Source of the DNA: Mycobacterium sp. ACS1612
GTDB lineage: Bacteria; Actinomycetota; Actinomycetes; Mycobacteriales; Mycobacteriaceae
DNA length: 55,846 bases
Direction of reading: 5' to 3'
Assembly: GCF_001667505.1 (NCBI RefSeq)
Contig: NZ_LZHZ01000072.1
Span: 1 to 55,846, forward strand
Shown here: positions 7,692 through 15,479 of the stretch, one piece after another
How the letters are laid out: every line of letters begins with the position of its first letter
How positions within the stretch are numbered: the stretch's first letter is position 1
Made by a program: the position numbers and the translations under genes
Notes under the pieces: generated by a model
Databases searched by the model: none
Seen by the model: the letters and a program-made list of their open reading frames with translations, nothing else
Told to the model about the DNA's origin: nothing

Positions 7692-8480
7692 ATGGAACAC
7701 GGCGGACGCTGGGGTTATGGGAATAAGAGCAGCTGCGAGCGCGTTGCCGTGCACATCGAGCCGTCGATGACTGATGACGGCTGTGACCGCGATGAGCGGC
7801 TCGCGCGAAGCGCCGACAACATGGAGGATCCGACGACCACCACCACGAAGCTGTCCCCCGTGACGATGGCACACCTCGAGCAGTACACGGACGGCGAATG
7901 GGTAGAGCCGTCCGACGAGTTGACCGGTACCGCTGTCTTCGACGCCACCGGCGACAAGACCACGATGCCGTCCTGGGATGAGCTCGTACGTCAGCACGCC
8001 GACCGGGTGTACCGGCTGGCCTACCGGTTGTCGGGCAATCAGCACGACGCCGAGGACCTGACCCAGGAGACCTTCATCCGGGTGTTCCGGTCGGTGCAGA
8101 ACTATCAGCCGGGCACGTTCGAAGGCTGGTTGCACCGCATCACGACCAACCTGTTCCTGGACATGGTCCGCAGGCGCGGCCGCATCCGCATGGAGGCGCT
8201 GCCCGAGGACTACGACCGGGTGCCCGCCGACGAGCCCAACCCGGAGCAGATCTATCACGATTCGCGGCTGGGACCCGACCTGCAGGCCGCACTCGATTCG
8301 CTGCCGCCGGAATTCCGTGCCGCGGTGGTGTTGTGCGACATCGAAGGTCTGTCCTACGAGGAAATCGGCGCCACGCTGGGCGTAAAGCTCGGCACCGTGC
8401 GCAGCCGGATCCACCGCGGTCGTCAGGCGCTGCGCGACTATTTGGCCAGCCGCTCCGCCGACACCGCCAAGTCGGCCTGA
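7692..8480 (+). CDS. sigE: ECF RNA polymerase sigma factor SigE
   Basis: 262 residues from ATG 7692. From VFDATGDKTTMPSWDELVRQHADRVYRLAYRLSG onward it is nearly the same as mycobacterial SigE as I remember it. Region 2 is at about 85-150 (DAEDLTQETFIRVFRS, then the GWLHRITTNLFLDMVRRR DNA-binding helix). Region 4 is at about 185-240 (LPPEFRAAVVLCDIEGLSYEEIGATLGVKLGTVRSRIHRGRQAL). SigE directs the response to envelope damage, SDS, heat and phosphate stress. The N-terminal 70 residues are variable and contain several in-frame Met codons; alternative starts are known in M. tuberculosis. The start is therefore uncertain; the frame is open to 7656. rseA follows after 88 bases. Confidence 0.95.
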   Translation: MEHGGRWGYGNKSSCERVAVHIEPSMTDDGCDRDERLARSADNMEDPTTTTTKLSPVTMAHLEQYTDGEWVEPSDELTGTAVFDATGDKTTMPSWDELVRQHADRVYRLAYRLSGNQHDAEDLTQETFIRVFRSVQNYQPGTFEGWLHRITTNLFLDMVRRRGRIRMEALPEDYDRVPADEPNPEQIYHDSRLGPDLQAALDSLPPEFRAAVVLCDIEGLSYEEIGATLGVKLGTVRSRIHRGRQALRDYLASRSADTAKSA

Positions 8481-8568
8481 CCGTTGGCACGTGTGGCCCA
8501 CAGGCTGCCGCGCTACATTCAATTCAGGTCCGTTGATGCGGCATGACCACATGAGAGGAGCTGGGGCG

Positions 8569-8964
8569 ATGGTCGACCCGGGACACGTGTTCCGCAGAGC
8601 ATTCTCCTGGCTGCCCGCTCAGTTCGCGTCGCAGAGCGACGCGCCGGTCGGCCCGCGCCAGTTCGGGTCGACCGAACATCTGTCGATCGAGGCCGTCGCG
8701 GCATTCGTCGACGGCGAGCTTCGGATGACCGCCCATCTGCGCGCGGCGCACCATCTGTCGCTGTGTCAGCAGTGCGCAGCCGAGGTCGAGGCGCAGCGGC
8801 AGGCCCGCGCGGCGTTGCGCGACTCGGGTTCGATCGTCGTGCCGAGCTCCCTTCTCGGCATGTTGTCCCAGATCCCGCAGCACGCTCCGGTCGAGCCGCC
8901 GGACCAGCCAGACCAGCCTCAGTTCGCTGACGGCACCCCGCGGTATCGGCGTAAACGCCGGTAG
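8569..8964 (+). CDS. rseA: anti-sigma-E factor RseA (zinc-associated anti-sigma)
   Basis: 131 residues. It begins HVFRRAFSWLPAQFASQSDAPVG, a hallmark of mycobacterial RseA, and carries the ZAS signature H62-x3-C66-x2-C69 within RAAHHLSLCQQC. Reduced, zinc-bound RseA holds SigE; oxidation, or phosphorylation by PknB followed by ClpC1P2 degradation, releases it (known for M. tuberculosis). The C-terminus is low-complexity and basic with no TM helix, so it is a soluble anti-sigma. ATG 8569 follows AGAGGAG at 8554-8560; upstream in-frame starts lack such a site and the family match begins here. Confidence 0.93.
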   Translation: MVDPGHVFRRAFSWLPAQFASQSDAPVGPRQFGSTEHLSIEAVAAFVDGELRMTAHLRAAHHLSLCQQCAAEVEAQRQARAALRDSGSIVVPSSLLGMLSQIPQHAPVEPPDQPDQPQFADGTPRYRRKRR

Positions 8965-9034
8965 GGTGATTTGCAAATGACGTGCGCCGGACTCCACGTT
9001 TCGGGTGGGCGCTCCAGTAGAGGGTGATGAACGG

Positions 9035-10528
9035 GTGACCAATCTGGACCAGTCGGGGCGCGAGCGTCTCGAACCGCGCCCTGTGTCCCGTCCACCCGTC
9101 GATCCGGCGTCGCGTCAAGCGTTCGGCCGGCCCGACGGCGTCAACGGTTCCTTCGCGGGCCTGGAGCGCTACCGCGACCAGGCCGAGTACACCCCGACCA
9201 ACAAGCAGGCCGACCCGGTGCTCGCCGAGGCGTTCGGCAGGCCATACCCCGGCGGTGACTCGCTGCAGCGGCACCCCGCCGACGCCGGCGCGCTGGAGGC
9301 CGAACGCGACGTCCAAGACTTCGACGAAGCAGACGACCCGTGGCGCAATCCCGGTGCCGCCGCCGCGCTCGGCACGCCCGCGCTGCCGCAGTCCGCGCCC
9401 GCGCCGTCGACGGCCGCGATGGGCAAGGTCGGCGTGCGCGACGTGTTGTTCGGCGGCAAGGTGTCCTACGTCGCGCTGGCCGTGCTGGCCATTGTCGCGT
9501 TGGTGATCGGTTTCGGCGGCGGCTGGATCGGCCGCAAGACCGCCGAAGTGGTCGAGGCGTTCACCACGTCCAAGGTCACCCTGGAAACCAGTGACAACGG
9601 CCCTCCTCCTGAAGGCCAGTTCGCGAAAGTTGCTGCCGCCATTGCTGATTCGGTGGTGACAATCGAAGCCGTCAGCGACTCGGAGGGTTCGCAGGGCTCC
9701 GGCGTCGTCATCGACCCGCGCGGCTACATCGTGACCAACAACCACGTCATCTCCGAGGCAGCTGCCAACCCGAGCCAGTACAAGACCACCGTGGTGTTCA
9801 ACGACGGTAAGGAAGTGCCGGCCAACCTCGTCGGCCGCGATCCGAAGACCGACCTGGCGGTGCTGAAAGTCGACAACGTCGACAACCTGTCGGTGGCCAA
9901 ACTCGGCGACTCCGAGAAGTTGACCGTCGGCGACGAGGTGATCGCCGCGGGTGCCCCGCTTGGGCTGCGCAGCACCGTTACGCACGGCATCATCAGCGCG
10001 CTGCACCGGCCGGTTCCGCTGTCCGGCGACGGCTCGGACACCGACACCGTCATTGACGGTGTGCAGACCGACGCATCGATCAACCACGGCAACTCCGGCG
10101 GTCCGTTGATCAACATGAACTCCGAGGTCATCGGCATCAACACCGCGGGTAAATCGTTGTCCGACAGCGCCAGTGGCCTCGGCTTCGCGATCCCGGTCAA
10201 CGAGGTCAAGCAGGTCGTCGAAGCGTTGATCAAGGACGGCAAGATCGCGCACCCGACGCTCGGCCTGACCGCCCGCTCGGTCAGCAACGACATCGCCTCG
10301 GGCGCGCAGGTCGCCAACGTCAAGGCAGGCGGGCCTGCCGAGAAGGGCGGCATCCTGGAGAACGACGTCGTCGTCAAGGTCGGCAACCGCACCGTCGCCG
10401 ACGCCGACGAATTCGTAGTTGCGGTGCGCCAGTTGACGATTGGTCAGGAGGCGCCGATCGAGGTGGTGCGCGACGGTCGTCATGTGACTCTGATGGTGAC
10501 GCCCGGCGCCGACAACCCGGCGGTCTGA
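9035..10528 (+). CDS. htrA: membrane-anchored HtrA-family serine protease
   Basis: About 497 residues. A Pro/Arg-rich cytoplasmic region (1-140, with RPPVDPASRQAFGRP) leads to one TM helix (about 144-162). A trypsin-like domain follows with triad His237 (TNNHVIS), Asp273 (KTDLAVL) and Ser354 (GNSGGP), then one PDZ domain (about 395-485). It acts outside the membrane in protein quality control and sits directly after rseA in the sigE locus. GTG 9035 is preferred because GAGGG lies about 10 bases upstream; GTG 9005 has no such site. The stop overlaps the tatB start by one base (TGATG), giving translational coupling. Confidence 0.93.
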   Translation: MTNLDQSGRERLEPRPVSRPPVDPASRQAFGRPDGVNGSFAGLERYRDQAEYTPTNKQADPVLAEAFGRPYPGGDSLQRHPADAGALEAERDVQDFDEADDPWRNPGAAAALGTPALPQSAPAPSTAAMGKVGVRDVLFGGKVSYVALAVLAIVALVIGFGGGWIGRKTAEVVEAFTTSKVTLETSDNGPPPEGQFAKVAAAIADSVVTIEAVSDSEGSQGSGVVIDPRGYIVTNNHVISEAAANPSQYKTTVVFNDGKEVPANLVGRDPKTDLAVLKVDNVDNLSVAKLGDSEKLTVGDEVIAAGAPLGLRSTVTHGIISALHRPVPLSGDGSDTDTVIDGVQTDASINHGNSGGPLINMNSEVIGINTAGKSLSDSASGLGFAIPVNEVKQVVEALIKDGKIAHPTLGLTARSVSNDIASGAQVANVKAGGPAEKGGILENDVVVKVGNRTVADADEFVVAVRQLTIGQEAPIEVVRDGRHVTLMVTPGADNPAV

Positions 10529-10926
10529 TGTTCGCGAACATCGGCTGGGGCGAGATGCTGGTCCTGGTGATCGCAGGCCTGGTGATCCTGGGACCCGAGC
10601 GGCTACCCGGTGCCATCCGCTGGACGTCGGGCGCGCTGCGGCAGGCCCGCGACTACGTCAGCGGTGCCACCAGTCAACTGCGCGACGACCTCGGCCCCGA
10701 GTTCGAGGATCTGCGCGAACCGCTCAGCGAGCTTTCCAAGCTGCGCGGCATGACGCCGCGGGCCGCGCTGACGAAACACCTTCTCGACGGCGATGATTCG
10801 ATCTTCACGGGTAAGTTCGACGCATCCGAGCCGCCGGCGGAGAAGCCGCTGTCGGCGCCCGCACCGCAGCCGGTCGCGAAGCCCGAACCACCTGCCACGA
10901 CGCCGTTCGACGCCGACGCCACCTAG
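10528..10926 (+). CDS. tatB: Sec-independent translocase subunit TatB
   Basis: 132 residues. The N-terminus MFANIGWGEMLVLVIAGLVILGPERLP is the canonical TatA/B TM helix plus the FGPE/LGPERLP hinge, followed by an amphipathic helix (GAIRWTSGALRQARDY) and a variable tail rich in Pro, Ala and Glu. TatB with TatC forms the twin-arginine substrate receptor in the cytoplasmic membrane. Length and genomic place (after htrA) match mycobacterial tatB. Coupled to htrA by a one-base overlap. The inverted-repeat element at 10931-10993 probably terminates its transcript. Confidence 0.92.
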   Translation: MFANIGWGEMLVLVIAGLVILGPERLPGAIRWTSGALRQARDYVSGATSQLRDDLGPEFEDLREPLSELSKLRGMTPRAALTKHLLDGDDSIFTGKFDASEPPAEKPLSAPAPQPVAKPEPPATTPFDADAT

Positions 10927-10930
10927 CTTT

Positions 10931-10993
10931 CTGCGAAACGGCATTCCAGCACGGAAAGTGCGAGTAAAAGCGTGCCGGAATGCAGTTTCGGCG
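10931..10993. repeat. interspersed palindromic element, family A copy 1 (convergent gap tatB/mrp)
   Basis: 63 bp with 23-bp arms (10931-10953 and 10971-10993, 19 of 23 paired) around a 17-base loop. It nearly fills the gap between the convergent tatB and mrp genes. A second copy at 23286-23348 has the same length and matches at 55 of 63 positions by my count. It probably acts as a bidirectional terminator and belongs to a dispersed repeat family. Confidence 0.85.
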
Positions 10994-11000
10994 ATAGGTG

Positions 11001-12143
11001 CTACCGCCTGGCGGGGTCCAGCCCCAGCGACATGCCTGCCAGTCCACGCTTGCGGCTGGACAGCGTGTCGGCGATCTTGCGAAGCTCCTTGCCCGCCGCC
11101 GAATCCGGCGCCGACAACACCAGCGGCACCCCGGCATCACCGGCGGACACCAGCGCCGGGTCAAGGGGAACCTGGCCCAGCAGAGGCACATCCGCGCCGA
11201 CCGACCGGGACAGACTCTCGGCCACCTGCTTGCCGCCGCCCTCGCCGAAGACCTGCATGGTCGTGCCGTCGGGCATCAGCAGTCCGGACATGTTCTCCAC
11301 CACGCCGGCGATGCGTTGTTTGGTCTGCAACGCGATCGCGCCCGCCCGTTCGGCCACCTCGGCGGCCGCCAGTTGCGGGGTGGTCACGACCAGGATGTCG
11401 GCGCCGGGGATCAACTGCGCCACCGAGATTGCGATGTCACCGGTACCGGGCGGCAAGTCGAGCAGCAGCACGTCGAGGTCGCCCCAGTACACGTCGGCCA
11501 GGAACTGCTGCAGCGCGCGGTGCAGCATCGGCCCACGCCACACCACCGGGGTGTTGCCCTGGGTGAACATCGCGATCGAGATGACCCGCACATCGTGGGC
11601 GACCGGCGGCAGGATCATCGACTCGACCTGCGTCGGCCGGTCGGTGGTGCCCATCATCCGCGGCACCGAATGCCCGTAGATGTCCGCGTCGAGCACGCCG
11701 ACGGACAACCCGCGCGCGGCCATCGCGGCGGCCAGGTTTACCGTGACGCTGGACTTGCCGACACCGCCCTTGCCCGACGCCACCGCGTACACCCGGGTCA
11801 GCGAGCCCGGTTGCGCGAACGGGATCACCGGCTCACGGGCGTCGCCGCGCAACTGCTTGCGCAGTTCGGTGCGCTGCTCGTCGTTCATCACGTCGAGGCT
11901 GACCTTGACGGCGCCGGTGCCCGGCACGTCGGCGACCGCCCGACTGACGCGCTCGGAGATCTCCGTCTTCTTGGGGCAGGCCGCGGTGGTCAGGTACACC
12001 TCGACATGAACAGCTCGGTCGGGCTCGACGGTGACGCTCTTGACCATGCCGAGTTCGGTGATCGGCCGGCGCAGTTCCGGGTCGATCACCTTGGTCAGTG
12101 CGGCGCGGATCGCCGCTTCCAGCTCTGGGGGAGATGCAGACAT
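11001..12143 (-). CDS. mrp: Mrp/NBP35-family iron-sulfur cluster carrier ATPase
   Basis: 380 residues. An N-terminal DUF59/MIP18-like domain (1-90, with VIDPELRRPITELGMV) is followed by a P-loop ATPase. The deviant Walker A is SGKGGVGKSS (123-132), then VLDADIYGHSVPRMMG and LLLDLPPGTGDIAISV. Mrp proteins bind and transfer Fe-S clusters to apoproteins in the cytosol. The usual C-terminal CxxC of ApbC-type proteins appears replaced by VENMSGLLMPDG, as in other actinobacterial Mrp proteins. ATG 12143 is preferred to the adjacent GTG 12146. Length is close to M. tuberculosis Mrp (about 390). Confidence 0.92.
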   Translation of the reverse strand: MSASPPELEAAIRAALTKVIDPELRRPITELGMVKSVTVEPDRAVHVEVYLTTAACPKKTEISERVSRAVADVPGTGAVKVSLDVMNDEQRTELRKQLRGDAREPVIPFAQPGSLTRVYAVASGKGGVGKSSVTVNLAAAMAARGLSVGVLDADIYGHSVPRMMGTTDRPTQVESMILPPVAHDVRVISIAMFTQGNTPVVWRGPMLHRALQQFLADVYWGDLDVLLLDLPPGTGDIAISVAQLIPGADILVVTTPQLAAAEVAERAGAIALQTKQRIAGVVENMSGLLMPDGTTMQVFGEGGGKQVAESLSRSVGADVPLLGQVPLDPALVSAGDAGVPLVLSAPDSAAGKELRKIADTLSSRKRGLAGMSLGLDPARR

Positions 12144-12175
12144 CACGTCGAGTCTAGGCCGACTCGAGGGCGTCC

Positions 12176-13525
12176 TTAACCAACCGGTCCCGGCGCAGGT
12201 CCGGTCGCCGGCGGCAGTACCGGCTGCTCGGCAGGCGGCGGCCCCGGCGCAGGACCGGGTGCGGGACCGGGGGCAGGCTGGTCGAGGGGCGCCGGACCCG
12301 GTGGCGGAGCCTGCGGTATGAGCATTTGCGCGTCACCCGGTGCCGGTGCGACGCTCGGCGCAGGCGCCGCCGGGGTGATGCAGAAGACCGCGCATTCGGC
12401 GGGCCGCTGCTGTTCCTGCGGCGCAGCCGGCTGCTGCATCCAGGGCGGCAGCCACGGCGGCGGGGCAGGCTTCTGGGGCTCCGGCTGAAGCGGCGCCGCC
12501 ACCGGAGCAGGCCCGGGCAGCGGCCCCAGCACCTGACCCGGGAACAGCTGGCTCGCGACGTCGCCGCGGCCCATCATCGGGATCAGCGCCAGCGGGTCGT
12601 TGGCGGGCAGCCCGAGCGCGTTGGCCGGCAGCCCGGGCCCAAGGCCCTCGTAGTTGTCCAGATGGGCGTCGCCGAGGGGCGGCACCGGCCCGGTGATCGG
12701 TGGCAGATCCACCGGCACCACGCCGGTCGCGTAGGCCGCGGCCCAGCCCAGCACGTTACGGGCATAGGCGATCGAGTTGTTGTAGCGAAGGATCGCCGAC
12801 ATCACCTGGCTCGGGTCGCGCAGGTTCAACCCGCCGCTGCAGAGGTAGCGGGCCGCCGCCAGTGACGCGTCGTAGACGTTCTGCACATCCGCCTTACCGT
12901 CGCCGTCGCCGTCGCTGGCGTAGCGCGACCAGGTGCCGGGCAGGAACTGCATCGGACCCATCGCCCGCGCGAACGTCACCCGATTCGACGTGCGACTCTG
13001 CACGATGACCTCGTTGCCGGGCAGCGTGCCGTCCAGCGCGGGACCGTAGATCGGCTGTACCGCGGTGCCGCGCGAGTCGGTGGCGCCGCCGTTGGCGTGC
13101 AGCGACTCGATGCGGCCGATGCCCGCCAGCAGGTTCCAGCTCACCCCGCACGTCGGGCTCGCGGCGGCCATCATCCGCTCCGCGTTGCGGTACGCCGACA
13201 GCGCGACCGCCGGAATGCGAAGCGTCCCAGGCGAATTCACCACCGCCGACGGCGGGGGAGCGGAGATCGTGGTCGCGGCGATATGGAAGGCGGTCGGATT
13301 CTTCTTGACTGCGACGACGGACGCGCCGTCGTGCTTGCCCGCCGAGGATGAAACGGCCGCCAGTGGCGTCACGGCGGAGTCGCGGACCGGTGTCGGTGCG
13401 GACGCGCCGACGGCACCGGCGAGGACGACAGGGGCGAGGATGACAACACCGAAGGCAGGCTTGCCTACGAGTCGCCGTGCTCGGCGCCGCGCTGCGTCAA
13501 CGGCGGCTCGTCCCCCTGTGTGCAC
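12176..13525 (-). CDS. secreted lytic-transglycosylase-like protein with proline-rich tail (Rv1230c-like)
   Basis: 449 residues. A short cytoplasmic Arg-rich start is followed by an uncleaved signal-anchor helix (about 24-45). The transglycosylase SLT-type domain (about 115-275) has the catalytic Glu in LAGIGRIESLHANGG and the conserved RAMGPMQFLPGTWSRYASDGDGDGKADVQNVYDASLAAARYLC block. The last 150 residues are an Ala/Pro/Gly-rich tail, probably spanning the wall. Likely cleaves peptidoglycan glycan strands during wall remodelling (family knowledge). GTG 13525 follows AGGA 7 bases upstream. A palindrome at 13550-13569 lies in the promoter region. Confidence 0.85.
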   Translation of the reverse strand: MHTGGRAAVDAARRRARRLVGKPAFGVVILAPVVLAGAVGASAPTPVRDSAVTPLAAVSSSAGKHDGASVVAVKKNPTAFHIAATTISAPPPSAVVNSPGTLRIPAVALSAYRNAERMMAAASPTCGVSWNLLAGIGRIESLHANGGATDSRGTAVQPIYGPALDGTLPGNEVIVQSRTSNRVTFARAMGPMQFLPGTWSRYASDGDGDGKADVQNVYDASLAAARYLCSGGLNLRDPSQVMSAILRYNNSIAYARNVLGWAAAYATGVVPVDLPPITGPVPPLGDAHLDNYEGLGPGLPANALGLPANDPLALIPMMGRGDVASQLFPGQVLGPLPGPAPVAAPLQPEPQKPAPPPWLPPWMQQPAAPQEQQRPAECAVFCITPAAPAPSVAPAPGDAQMLIPQAPPPGPAPLDQPAPGPAPGPAPGPPPAEQPVLPPATGPAPGPVG

Positions 13526-13549
13526 TCAACCGTCCTAGGTGTGCGGCGA

Positions 13550-13569
13550 ATGGTGAACCAGGTCACCAT
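13550..13569. promoter_or_regulatory. 20-bp operator-like palindrome upstream of the transglycosylase gene
   Basis: ATGGTGA-ACCAGG-TCACCAT: perfect 7-bp arms around 6 bases, 24 bases before the GTG start at 13525. On the minus strand a TAGGTA/GTATGG -10-like stretch abuts it, so a bound regulator would cover the promoter. The 87-bp gap between 13525 and 13613 holds nothing else recognisable. Confidence 0.5.
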
Positions 13570-13612
13570 ACCTACTCTGCTTTCGGCTGTTGCAGCAATG
13601 GCGATACCCGGC

Positions 13613-14164
13613 TCAGCCAGGTCGTTTGGCCCGCCGCTCCGAACCGTCCGGCTTGGTCGCCGCTTCGCCGTCCGCAGGCGCTTGCGGCTGGCGCAACTCG
13701 GCCAGCAATTCCCGCAATTCTTCGAGTTCGCGGCGCAGGTAATCGCGGGTCGCCACCTCACCGACGGCCAACCGCAGTGCGGCCAGTTCGCGGGCCAGAT
13801 ATTCGGTGTCGGCCTTGGTCTGTTCGGCGCGTCGCCGGTCCTCTTCCAGCGACACCCGGTCGCGGTTCTCCTGGCGGTTCTGCGCCAGCAGGATCAGCGG
13901 CGCCGCGTACGCCGCCTGCGTGGAGAACGCGAGATTGAGCAGGATGAACGGATACGGATCCCACCGGAGGCCGACCGCGAACAGATTCAGGCCGATCCAA
14001 ACGATCACGATGATGGTCTGCCACGCCAGGTAGCGACCGGTACCGAGGAAACGCGCGATCGATTCACTGAATTGGCCGACGGCCTCGGCGTCGACGTTGA
14101 ACCCGAAGCTGCGGCGCGACGTGCGCGGCGTGTCCAGCCGCTGACGCGCCGACGATTCGCTCAT
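13613..14164 (-). CDS. DUF1003 membrane protein (Rv1231c-like)
   Basis: 183 residues. The core DUF1003 region is residues about 28-100: F(S)ESIARFLGTGRYLAWQTIIVIVWIGLNLF (TM1), the family motif WDPYPFILLNLAFSTQAAYAAPLILLAQNRQ (TM2), then a coiled-coil tail (about 100-165, heptads rich in Arg, Glu and Leu: RRAEQTKADTEYLARELAALRL). Biochemical role unknown. It overlaps the upstream MgtE/CBS-like gene by four bases (ATGA), and the pairing Rv1231c-Rv1232c is conserved in mycobacteria, so the two products probably act together, perhaps in Mg2+ or membrane stress handling (inference). Confidence 0.85.
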   Translation of the reverse strand: MSESSARQRLDTPRTSRRSFGFNVDAEAVGQFSESIARFLGTGRYLAWQTIIVIVWIGLNLFAVGLRWDPYPFILLNLAFSTQAAYAAPLILLAQNRQENRDRVSLEEDRRRAEQTKADTEYLARELAALRLAVGEVATRDYLRRELEELRELLAELRQPQAPADGEAATKPDGSERRAKRPG

Positions 14165-15453
14165 GTCGCTCCTTCCGGAGCCGCTAGTTCGGGTTCTTCG
14201 CGTTCCCGCCAGTCGTCGGGCAGCAGATGGTCGAGGACGTCGTCGACGGATACCGCGCCAAGCAGGTGGTTCTCCTCGTCGACAACCGGACCGCAGACCA
14301 GATTGTAGGCGGCGAAATACCGGGTCACCGCGGCGAGCGGATCCTCAGGGCTCAGGCTCGGCAGATCGGTGTCGACGATGCCGCTGACCAGTTCGGCGGG
14401 CGGTTCGCGCAGCAGCCGCTGCAGGTGCACACAGCCCAGGTAGTGGCCGGTCGGCGTCGCGGTCGGCGGGCGGGTGACGAACACCAGCGACGCCACCGCG
14501 GGGGTGAGGTCGGGATCGCGGACCCGGGCCAGCGCCTCGGCCACCGTGGTGTCGGGTGCGAGTACCACCGGCTCGGACGTCATCAGGCCACCCGCGGTGT
14601 CGGGCGAGTGGCTCAGCAGCCGTCGCACGTCCTCGGAGTCCTCGGGATCCATCCGGCGCAGGAACTGTTCGGCGTCGGCCGGCGTCATCGTGCCGAGCAG
14701 GTCGGCGGCGTCGTCGGGGTCCATCGCCTCGAGCACGTCGGCCGCGCGCTCGGCTTCCAGCTTGCGCAACACGTCGGCCTGCTCGTCCTCGGGCAACTCC
14801 TGCAGCACGTCGGCCAGCCGCTCGTCGTCGAGCGCCTTCACCACCTCCAACCGGCGCTTGGCGGGGAGCTCGCGCAGCGCCTCGGCGACCTCGATCGGGC
14901 GCTGCCCCTCGAACTGTTCGAGCAGCTGCCCGACGCCCTGGTCGGGCATCGCGAGACCGGACGGAGTCAATCCGTGTACCCGGTTCCAGTCGACGATGGA
15001 GACGTTGCTGCGACGGCCGAGTCGGCGTTGCGGGCGCACCGCGACCCTGGTCACCACCCAGTCCCTGGTACGGGTCTGCTCGATGCCGAGATCGACCACC
15101 ACGACGTCGATTCCGCTCAACTCGGGCAGATCGGAGTCGTCGACGCGGACCCGGGTCTCGATCACCTCGCCGAGCACGAGCACCTCGTTCGGGCGTTTGG
15201 AGAAGCGGCGCAGCGAGACGTTGCCCGTCGCGAGGGTGACCGCGCTGGGCTCGATGGCCGTAACACGCAGAATCGGAACGAAAATCCTTCGGCGAGTGAG
15301 CAATTCGACGACAAGGCCGAGCACCCGCGGCTGATGGCCCGCGACACCGATGCTGATCACCAGGTCGCGCACGCGGCCGATCGACTCGCCGTCCGGGCCG
15401 AGCACCACCAGCCCCGCGAGCCGCGCCGCGTACACCCTGTTGACCGCCGCCAT
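14161..15453 (-). CDS. soluble MgtE-N/CBS-domain protein with PRC-barrel-like N-terminus (Rv1232c-like)
   Basis: 430 residues with no TM helix. Residues about 8-160 contain two PRC-barrel-like beta units (GLVVLGPDGESIGRVRDLVI; RVRVDDSDLPELSGIDVVVVDL). Residues about 175-275 are the MgtE intracellular N domain, recognised by repeats of the type LEEMDPDDAADLLGTM. Residues about 280-410 are a CBS pair (SHSPDTAGGLMTSEPVVLAPDTTVAEALARV). This is the regulatory half of an MgtE Mg2+ channel without its pore. It may sense Mg2+ or nucleotides and act on another membrane protein; the co-translated DUF1003 protein is the obvious candidate. The start is 26 bp from the divergent CitE-like gene. Confidence 0.85.
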   Translation of the reverse strand: MAAVNRVYAARLAGLVVLGPDGESIGRVRDLVISIGVAGHQPRVLGLVVELLTRRRIFVPILRVTAIEPSAVTLATGNVSLRRFSKRPNEVLVLGEVIETRVRVDDSDLPELSGIDVVVVDLGIEQTRTRDWVVTRVAVRPQRRLGRRSNVSIVDWNRVHGLTPSGLAMPDQGVGQLLEQFEGQRPIEVAEALRELPAKRRLEVVKALDDERLADVLQELPEDEQADVLRKLEAERAADVLEAMDPDDAADLLGTMTPADAEQFLRRMDPEDSEDVRRLLSHSPDTAGGLMTSEPVVLAPDTTVAEALARVRDPDLTPAVASLVFVTRPPTATPTGHYLGCVHLQRLLREPPAELVSGIVDTDLPSLSPEDPLAAVTRYFAAYNLVCGPVVDEENHLLGAVSVDDVLDHLLPDDWREREEPELAAPEGAT

Positions 15454-15479
15454 GTCTGTAGAGAGTAGAGAGTGTCCTT

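Noticed and set aside
9005..9034. GTG 9005 as htrA start
   Set aside because: No Shine-Dalgarno site; GTG 9035 has GAGGG at suitable distance and aligns with the remembered M. tuberculosis sequence near its EVTSD segment. Not excluded by experiment.
12176..12560. Pro/Ala/Gly-rich repeats at the end of the transglycosylase-like gene as a DNA repeat element
   Set aside because: They are in-frame codon repeats of a proline-rich protein tail, common in mycobacterial wall proteins, not a mobile or tandem DNA element.
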